Below, piece after piece: positions 1 through 5,009 of a stretch of 5,009 nucleotides of DNA (position 1 is the stretch's first letter; every line of letters begins with the position of its first letter). Source of the DNA: an uncultured Burkholderiales bacterium (GTDB taxonomy: Bacteria; Pseudomonadota; Gammaproteobacteria; Burkholderiales; Burkholderiaceae_C); the NCBI GenBank assembly GCA_903871865.1, contig CAIQIL010000294.1, forward strand, positions 1 through 5,009. The letters run 5' to 3'. Under the pieces are notes generated by a model. The model had not been told where the DNA came from. It did not search any database and worked only from the letters and a program-made list of their open reading frames with translations. Both the position numbers and the translations under genes were made by a program.

Positions 1-1046
<1,046 letters not shown>

Positions 1047-1071
1047 ACAAGGTTCAAGAAAAGCGGGGGGA

Positions 1072-1103
1072 GCTCGGCAGCCTCGTCAGAGACTGCGCCG
1101 AGC
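1072..1103 (-). other. Stem-loop directly after ilvH stop
   Basis: A perfect 7-bp inverted repeat (GCTCGGC / GCCGAGC) with an 18-nt loop begins two bases after the ilvH stop codon. The loop can form a further short pairing (GCAG / CTGC) in an alternative register. No T-run follows, only a C-rich stretch, so intrinsic termination is unlikely. It could protect the ilvB-ilvH transcript 3' end or set the ratio of ilvC to ilvBH message. Confidence 0.5.
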
Positions 1104-1105
1104 CA

Positions 1106-1597
1106 TCAGACGCGCAGGATGCGCTCGCCACGCCCGATCCCGCTGGTCCCGGTGCGCACGGTTTCAAGGATGGCAGCGCGGTCGATGGCCTCGATGAAGG
1201 CATCGAGTTTGGCCGCGTCGCCAGTGAGTTCGATCGTGTAGGTCTTGTCGGTGACGTCGATGATGCGGCCGCGGAAGATGTCCGCCATGCGCTTCATCTC
1301 TTCACGCTCCTTGCCCACGGCACGCACCTTGATGAGCATCAGCTCACGCTCGGTGTACGGGCCTTCGGACAGGTCCACCACCTTGACGACCTCGATGAGG
1401 CGGTTCAAGTGCTTGGTGATCTGCTCGATGATCTCGTCAGAGCCGGTGGTCACGATGGTCATGCGCGACAGCGAGGGGTCTTCGGTGGTGGCCACCGTCA
1501 GGCTCTCGATGTTGTAGCCGCGGGCCGAGAAAAGGCCGACCACGCGGGACAGGGCGCCGGCTTCGTTTTCCAGCAGCAGGGCAATGATGTGTTTCAT
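1106..1597 (-). CDS. ilvH: Acetolactate synthase small (regulatory) subunit
   Basis: This is the regulatory subunit of acetohydroxyacid synthase. It binds and activates the large subunit and mediates feedback inhibition by valine. The 163-residue protein matches the usual length of E. coli IlvH. Seen: an N-terminal ACT domain (about residues 2-77) with ENEAGALSRVVGLFSARGYN at 10-29, which retains the family's valine-site residues N11, G14 and N29, and a C-terminal domain (about 83-160) containing IFRGRIIDVT (107-116). Retention of the N11, G14 and N29 positions suggests a valine-sensitive enzyme. I chose ATG 1597 because the homology begins at MKHIIALLLEN and AGGA (1606-1609) sits 8 bases upstream; the frame stays open further upstream to a TTG at 1729, but that extension looks non-coding. 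It lies 194 bp after ilvB and 107 bp before ilvC. Confidence 0.97.
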   Translation of the reverse strand: MKHIIALLLENEAGALSRVVGLFSARGYNIESLTVATTEDPSLSRMTIVTTGSDEIIEQITKHLNRLIEVVKVVDLSEGPYTERELMLIKVRAVGKEREEMKRMADIFRGRIIDVTDKTYTIELTGDAAKLDAFIEAIDRAAILETVRTGTSGIGRGERILRV

Positions 1598-1791
1598 GGT
1601 GATCGTCCTGGCAGGCTCTTGGGTCATCGGGGCGGTAACCCCGGCGCTGTGGCCTGCGGTTCGATGGGGTTCGGTGTGCTTCAAAGTCCCTGGCCGCTTC
1701 TGTCCGCCACCGGATGAGGTCGCCGGCAAGCGACCGTCCGTGGCAGCCTGGGGCGACCAGGCGTGGTGGTGTTCAGTGCATCAAAGGCCGG
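1598..1791 (-). promoter_or_regulatory. Long structured spacer between ilvB and ilvH
   Basis: This 194-bp non-coding gap inside the operon contains three perfect short stem-loops: 1746-1762 (6-bp GCCTGG/CCAGGC, 5-nt loop), 1718-1735 (6-bp GGTCGC/GCGACC, 6-nt loop) and 1628-1643 (5-bp CGGGG/CCCCG, 6-nt loop). None is followed by a T-run, and no clear -35/-10 pair is visible. In many bacteria the two subunit genes nearly touch, so the gap probably has a cis-regulatory role, such as controlling ilvH translation or mRNA processing. A conserved RNA named the ilvH motif has been described upstream of ilvH in Betaproteobacteria; I cannot confirm a match by eye. Confidence 0.5.
1606..1609 (-). promoter_or_regulatory. 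Ribosome binding site of ilvH
   Basis: AGGA on the minus strand lies eight bases before ATG 1597. It decides between this start and longer in-frame alternatives. Confidence 0.7.
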
Positions 1792-3579
1792 TCACAGGTC
1801 CTCGGAGCCGAGCAGCATCTCGGAGATGCCCTTGCCCGCCTGCACCATTGGCCACACGTTCTCGGTGGGGTCGGTGCGGATGTCCAGGAACACCGAGCGG
1901 TCCTTCAGCTTGATGGCCTCGCGCAGCGCGCCCTCGACGTCCGACGGACGTTCGATCAACAGGCCCACGTGGCCATAGGCCTCGGCCAGCTTGACGAAGT
2001 CGGGCAGCGCGTCCATGTAGCTGTGCGAGTAGCGGCTGCCGTAATCCAACTGCTGCCACGGGCGCACCATGCCCAGGTAGCGGTTGTTCAGCGACAGCAC
2101 CTTCACCGGCGTGTTGTACTGCAGGCAGGTCGAGAGCTCCTGGATGCACATCTGGATGGAGCCTTCGCCGGTGATGCAAAACACATCGGCGTCGGGCTTG
2201 GCCAGCTTGATGCCCATGGCGTAAGGCAAGCCCACGCCCATGGTGCCCAGGCCCCCGGAGTTGATCCAGCGGCGCGGCTCTTCGAACTTGCTGTACTGGG
2301 CCGCGAACATCTGGTGCTGGCCCACGTCCGAGGTGATGTAGTAGTCGGTGCCAGCGGTCAGCTCGGCCAGCTTCTGCACCACGTACTGCGGCTTGATGAC
2401 CTCATCAGAGGTCTTGAACTTCAGGCAGTCGCGCTTCTTCCACTCGTTGATCTGATTCCACCAGGCGGCCAGTGCATTGCCGTCGGCACGGGTGGTGGAC
2501 TCCTTGATCTGGGCGATCATCTCGATCAGCACGTCCTTGACATCGCCCACGATGGGGATGTCCACCTTCACGCGCTTGGAGATGCTCGACGGGTCGATGT
2601 CGATGTGGATGATCTTGCGCTCAACCTGGGCAAAGTGCTTGGGGTTGCCGATCACGCGGTCGTCGAAGCGGGCGCCCACGGCGATCACCACGTCGGCGTT
2701 CTGCATGGTCATGTTGGCTTCGTAGGTGCCATGCATGCCCAACATGCCCAGGAAGGTCTTGTCAGATGCCGCAATCGCACCCAGGCCCATCAAGGTGCTG
2801 GTGCTGGGGTAGCCCAGCATGTTGACCAGCTCGCGCAGTTCCTTGGACGCCTCGCCCAGGATCACGCCGCCACCGGTGTAAATGTAAGGGCGCTTGGCGT
2901 TGAGCAGCAGCTGCACGGCCTTGCGGATCTGGCCGCCGTGGCCCTTGCGCACCGGGTTGTACGAGCGCATTTCCACCGACTCGGGGTAGTGGAAGGTCGT
3001 CGTCTTGAGCGAGACGTCCTTGGGCACGTCCACCACCACGGGGCCTGGACGGCCCGTGCGCGCGATGTGGAAGGCCTTCTTCATCGTCGAGGCCAGGTCG
3101 TTGACGTCCTTGACCAGGAAGTTGTGCTTGACGATGGGGCGGGTGATGCCGACGGTGTCGCATTCCTGGAACGCGTCCAGGCCGATGGCGGGCGTGGGCA
3201 CCTGGCCAGTCACGATCACCATGGGGATCGAGTCCATGTAGGCCGTGGCGATGCCGGTGATGGCGTTGGTCACGCCCGGACCGGAGGTGACGAGGGCCAC
3301 GCCGACGTCACCGGTGGCGCGCGCATAGCCGTCTGCCGCGTGCACGGCCGCCTGTTCGTGGCGCACCAGCACGTGTTCGATCGAATCTTGTTTGTACAGC
3401 GCGTCGTAGATGTACAGCACGGCACCGCCAGGGTAGCCCCACATGTACTTGACGCCCTCGGCCTGCAGGCAGCGCACGAGGATTTCCGAGCCGTTGAGCA
3501 CCTCGCCTTGCGAAGCCAGGCCCTGGGTCGGTGCGTCGGCGGAGCCGGCGCGCTTGGTATCAGCTTGAGACATGTCCAT
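1792..3579 (-). CDS. ilvB: Acetolactate synthase large (catalytic) subunit
   Basis: This is the ThDP-, FAD- and Mg2+-dependent catalytic subunit of acetohydroxyacid synthase. It condenses two pyruvates, or pyruvate with 2-ketobutyrate, as the first common step of branched-chain amino acid synthesis. It is often labelled ilvI in E. coli-style naming. The protein has 595 residues. Seen: the N-terminal pyrimidine-binding domain with the catalytic Glu in RHEQAAVHAADGYARATG (E75); the central FAD-type domain (about 220-360) with GMHGTYEANM and GARFDDRVIG; and the C-terminal ThDP domain with GEGS...LNN (471-474 and 497-499). It ends with MVQAGKGISEMLLGSEDL. Two residues are unusual against E. coli IlvI: E472 for Asp in GDG, and P507 for Gln before W508. 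I chose ATG 3579 (MDMSQ) because GGAAAGG (3590-3596) lies 10 bases upstream; ATG 3573 is a close alternative. The frame is open to a GTG at 3732, but that runs through the structured leader. It is the first gene of the operon. Confidence 0.97.
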   Translation of the reverse strand: MDMSQADTKRAGSADAPTQGLASQGEVLNGSEILVRCLQAEGVKYMWGYPGGAVLYIYDALYKQDSIEHVLVRHEQAAVHAADGYARATGDVGVALVTSGPGVTNAITGIATAYMDSIPMVIVTGQVPTPAIGLDAFQECDTVGITRPIVKHNFLVKDVNDLASTMKKAFHIARTGRPGPVVVDVPKDVSLKTTTFHYPESVEMRSYNPVRKGHGGQIRKAVQLLLNAKRPYIYTGGGVILGEASKELRELVNMLGYPSTSTLMGLGAIAASDKTFLGMLGMHGTYEANMTMQNADVVIAVGARFDDRVIGNPKHFAQVERKIIHIDIDPSSISKRVKVDIPIVGDVKDVLIEMIAQIKESTTRADGNALAAWWNQINEWKKRDCLKFKTSDEVIKPQYVVQKLAELTAGTDYYITSDVGQHQMFAAQYSKFEEPRRWINSGGLGTMGVGLPYAMGIKLAKPDADVFCITGEGSIQMCIQELSTCLQYNTPVKVLSLNNRYLGMVRPWQQLDYGSRYSHSYMDALPDFVKLAEAYGHVGLLIERPSDVEGALREAIKLKDRSVFLDIRTDPTENVWPMVQAGKGISEMLLGSEDL

Positions 3580-3780
3580 GGTGAAAGAACCTTTCCGAAT
3601 TTCTCTAACGAAAAACGATCGGTGCCCCTCTACACCGGCATGTCCAATGAGGACATGGCAGCAACGCTGCGACCACGGATGGCCGTGCGCTCGCCCTTGT
3701 GAGGCGGATTTGGAGCCTGCGCGGCCTGCCACCGGCGTCGATTGGACAACCGGACTCAGGCCAGATCGAGATGGCGCAAA
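3580..3780 (-). promoter_or_regulatory. Structured 5' leader of ilvB operon
   Basis: The predicted transcript start near 3779 leaves about 200 nt of untranslated leader before ilvB. Four perfect stem-loops sit almost end to end in it: 3674-3687 (CACGG/CCGTG, 4-nt loop), 3658-3670 (GCAGC/GCTGC, 3-nt loop), 3639-3657 (CATGTCC/GGACATG, 5-nt loop) and 3620-3637 (CGGTG/CACCG, 8-nt loop). The last is followed, after four bases, by TTTTT (3611-3615) on the minus strand, so it could be a weak terminator, and the array could be an attenuator. I see no leader peptide rich in Ile, Val or Leu. The rest of the leader, 3688-3780, shows only weak pairing (for example CGCC/GGCG at 3692-3706). Function is inference. 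Confidence 0.5.
3590..3596 (-). promoter_or_regulatory. Ribosome binding site of ilvB
   Basis: GGAAAGG on the minus strand ends 10 bases before ATG 3579 and 16 bases before ATG 3573, favouring the former start. Confidence 0.7.
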
Positions 3781-3786
3781 ACAAAC

Positions 3787-3814
3787 ATTATCGCACCGCC
3801 GCAGGTCAATTCAA
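3787..3814 (-). promoter_or_regulatory. Predicted sigma-70 promoter of ilvB operon
   Basis: On the minus strand TTGAAT (3809-3814, -35) and GATAAT (3787-3792, -10) are 16 bp apart. The -10 is preceded by TGC, giving an extended -10 element (TGCGATAAT). Transcription should start near 3779, about 200 nt before the ilvB ATG. Confidence 0.6.
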
Positions 3815-3819
3815 AGCTG

Positions 3820-3838
3820 AGCCCCCGCTGAAGGGGCT
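3820..3838. promoter_or_regulatory. GC-rich dyad between divergent promoters, possible operator
   Basis: A perfect 6-bp inverted repeat (AGCCCC / GGGGCT) with a 7-nt centre lies just upstream of the ilvB -35 box and overlaps the expected -35 area of the divergent sigma gene. The position would suit a regulator acting on both directions. No T-run follows on either strand, so it is not a terminator. Could be chance in GC-rich DNA. Confidence 0.3.
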
Positions 3839-3851
3839 TGTGCCCGCGCAA

Positions 3852-3860
3852 TGCCATAAT
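3852..3860 (+). promoter_or_regulatory. Candidate extended -10 promoter of sigma gene
   Basis: TGCCATAAT matches an extended -10 element (TGn plus CATAAT). No good -35 hexamer is found 16-18 bp upstream, where the sequence is G-rich. A start near 3867 would give a leader of about 27 nt before the TTG start at 3894. Confidence 0.45.
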
Positions 3861-3893
3861 GCGCCCGGCCCGAAAAAGTAAGCCTCCACGGTC

Positions 3894-4478
3894 TTGACCC
3901 CGCTGCCCAGCCCCTCACGAGAAGAAGAGCTCAACGCCTTTTTGAAAAGCGTGGAGTTGCGCGCCTTCAAACGCACGGTCTATGCCGTGCGCCAGGACGA
4001 CGCCGCGCTCGACATCGTTCAGGACGCCATGATCCGCTTGTCGCAGAGCTATGCCGACCGCCCCGCAGGTGAGTGGCCGATGCTCTTCCAGCGCATCCTC
4101 TCCAATGCCACACTGGACTGGTTCCGCCGCCAGAAAGTGCGCAATGCGCTGTTCACCAACATCGGCGACCTGGAAGCGGCCGCGGGTGGCGAAGACGGCG
4201 ATTTTGACCTGCTGGAAGCGCTGGACGTCGAAGACACTGGCACGGAAGCTGCTGAGGCCCAGGTCGGCCGCAGGCAGGTTCTGGCGGAAATCGAAGACGA
4301 AGTCGGCAAATTGCCGGCACGTCAACGGGAAGCGTTCCTGCTGCGTTACTGGGAGGAACTGGATGTTGCAGAGACGGCCGCCGCCATGGGCTGCTCCGAA
4401 GGGAGCGTCAAAACCCATTGCTCGCGCGCCGTTGCCTCACTGTCCAAAGCACTGCTAGCTCGGGGTATCACACTGTGA
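3894..4478 (+). CDS. RNA polymerase sigma factor, ECF-like sigma-70 family
   Basis: A 194-residue small sigma factor with regions 2 and 4 only. Region 2 spans about residues 20-85 (RAFKRTVYAVRQDDAALDIV, then a WFRRQKVR segment at 76-83), the part that binds core polymerase and the -10 element. An acidic linker (about 92-138, rich in D and E) follows. Region 4 spans about 139-190, with LPARQREAFLLRYWEELDV and a helix-turn-helix MGCSEGSVKTHCSRA (165-179) for -35 recognition. The start is TTG 3894: an in-frame TAA at 3879-3881 rules out a longer protein, and no ATG occurs before the conserved region. No clear Shine-Dalgarno precedes it, so low or controlled translation is possible. It overlaps the next gene by 4 bp. 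The target promoters cannot be told from sequence. I assign no gene name; a sigma factor of this type next to ilv genes is familiar from Burkholderiales but, to my knowledge, uncharacterised. Confidence 0.9.
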   Translation: MTPLPSPSREEELNAFLKSVELRAFKRTVYAVRQDDAALDIVQDAMIRLSQSYADRPAGEWPMLFQRILSNATLDWFRRQKVRNALFTNIGDLEAAAGGEDGDFDLLEALDVEDTGTEAAEAQVGRRQVLAEIEDEVGKLPARQREAFLLRYWEELDVAETAAAMGCSEGSVKTHCSRAVASLSKALLARGITL

Positions 4479-5009
4479 AAACACGTTCCAACACACCGCT
4501 GACCGATGCCCAGCGCGAAGCCCTGGAGGCACGATTCGCGCTGCGCCTGACCGCTCGCCTGGAAGATGGCGTGCGGGCGCTGCCGCACGACATCACCGAA
4601 CGCCTGCGCGTGGCCCGTCTGCAAGCCGTGGAAGCTGCGCGCGTGGCACGACTGGGTGCCGCCGTGGCACCCGTGGCTATCGGTGCGGCCAGCGCCGTCG
4701 TGGGCTTGCAGCTGGCCGGTGGACAAGGCTCGGTGGTGATGGGCAACCCGGCAGGAGCATGGAACGAAGCGGGTCAGTCCCGACAACCCGGCCATGGTCG
4801 GCGCCTGGACGACGGTCCCGTCGCATGGGGCTGGCGTCTGGCCTCGGTGCTGCCCCTGCTGGCCCTCGTTGCCGGCTTGTGGGGTGTGCATGCCTACAAG
4901 GCCGAGGAGAAGGTGCAGGCCGCTGCAGAAATCGACACAGCCCTGTTGACCGACGACCTGCCGCCCGATGCCTACGCCGACCCCGGCTTCTCCGAATACC
5001 TGCGCGGTG
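4475..5009 (+). CDS. DUF3619-type membrane protein, partial at right edge; possible anti-sigma partner
   Basis: An open frame from GTG 4475 overlaps the sigma stop codon (GTGA) and runs 178 codons to the window end without a stop. GGGGT (4462-4466) is a weak ribosome site; the overlap implies translational coupling. Seen: an Arg-rich, likely helical N-terminal part (residues 10-60, TERLRVARLQAVEAARVARL at 41-60), a small-residue hydrophobic stretch (61-82), a Gly/Arg/Asp linker (about 90-117), a clear transmembrane helix (about 118-140, WGWRLASVLPLLALVAGLWG) and a tail beginning with K142 and then acidic, holding EIDTALLTDDLPPDAYADPG (152-171). The tail is what I recall of DUF3619 proteins, which end shortly after it, so few residues should be missing. 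The protein is longer than I remember for the family (about 130-150). The function is unknown. A soluble N-terminus plus one membrane helix, coupled to a sigma gene, resembles ECF anti-sigma factors, but I see no zinc-binding HxxxCxxC motif. Confidence 0.8.
   Translation, partial: MKTRSNTPLTDAQREALEARFALRLTARLEDGVRALPHDITERLRVARLQAVEAARVARLGAAVAPVAIGAASAVVGLQLAGGQGSVVMGNPAGAWNEAGQSRQPGHGRRLDDGPVAWGWRLASVLPLLALVAGLWGVHAYKAEEKVQAAAEIDTALLTDDLPPDAYADPGFSEYLRG

Noticed and set aside
1598..1729. Longer N-terminus of IlvH from TTG 1729
   Set aside because: The IlvH family starts at MKHII or its equivalent, with AGGA 8 bases upstream; the extension has no similarity.
3630..3656. Eight-residue minus-strand frame MSSLDMPV as a leader peptide
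   Set aside because: It has no ribosome site, no branched-chain codon run, and lies inside a stem-loop.
1714..3702. Plus-strand open frame of 662 codons opposite ilvB
   Set aside because: It is the reverse-strand shadow of ilvB, with low-complexity His/Val/Gly/Ala composition and no recognisable domain.
3580..3732. Longer N-terminus of IlvB from GTG 3732
   Set aside because: It adds 51 residues through the structured leader, without family similarity, while ATG 3579 has a good ribosome site.
3757..3789. Ten-residue minus-strand frame MFVLRHLDLA as an ilv leader peptide
   Set aside because: Its ATG overlaps the predicted -10 box and would lie upstream of the transcript start; it has no run of Ile, Val or Leu.
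3915..4418. Minus-strand frame of 167 codons opposite the sigma factor
   Set aside because: It is antisense to a gene with clear region 2 and region 4 similarity, and shows no domain of its own.
4346..4891. Minus-strand frame of 181 codons at the right end
   Set aside because: It overlaps the sigma gene and the DUF3619 gene on the opposite strand; the plus-strand frame carries the transmembrane helix and the DDLP-type tail.

Overview
The window is GC-rich and looks like a betaproteobacterium of the order Burkholderiales, probably near the Comamonadaceae or the Leptothrix/Rubrivivax group. This rests on three things: remembered similarity of the proteins, the compact class I IlvC, and the recognisable neighbourhood of ilv genes next to a small sigma factor and a DUF3619 protein. 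It is chromosomal core sequence. I see no mobile element, CRISPR array, tRNA or rRNA.

Layout. The minus strand carries the branched-chain amino acid operon in the order ilvB/ilvI (1792-3579), ilvH (1106-1597) and ilvC (998 down to the window edge, missing about its last six residues). IlvB and IlvH form the large and small (valine-sensing) subunits of acetohydroxyacid synthase, and IlvC reduces and isomerises the product. Together they carry out the first two common steps of valine, leucine and isoleucine synthesis. The genes are not tightly packed: spacers of 194 bp (ilvB-ilvH) and 107 bp (ilvH-ilvC) hold several perfect stem-loops. The operon promoter lies about 200 nt before ilvB, leaving a long leader with four stem-loops packed side by side and no convincing leader peptide.

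The plus strand, divergent from ilvB, carries an ECF-like sigma factor (3894-4478, TTG start). It overlaps by 4 bp a GTG-started gene that runs off the right edge (4475-5009) and encodes a DUF3619-type protein with one clear transmembrane segment. A sigma factor coupled to a single-pass membrane protein suggests a sigma/anti-sigma pair, but nothing in the sequence proves it.

The most promising places for something undescribed are the untranslated parts of the ilv operon and the uncharacterised sigma/DUF3619 pair. The enzymes themselves are ordinary apart from two substitutions in IlvB near the cofactor and substrate sites.
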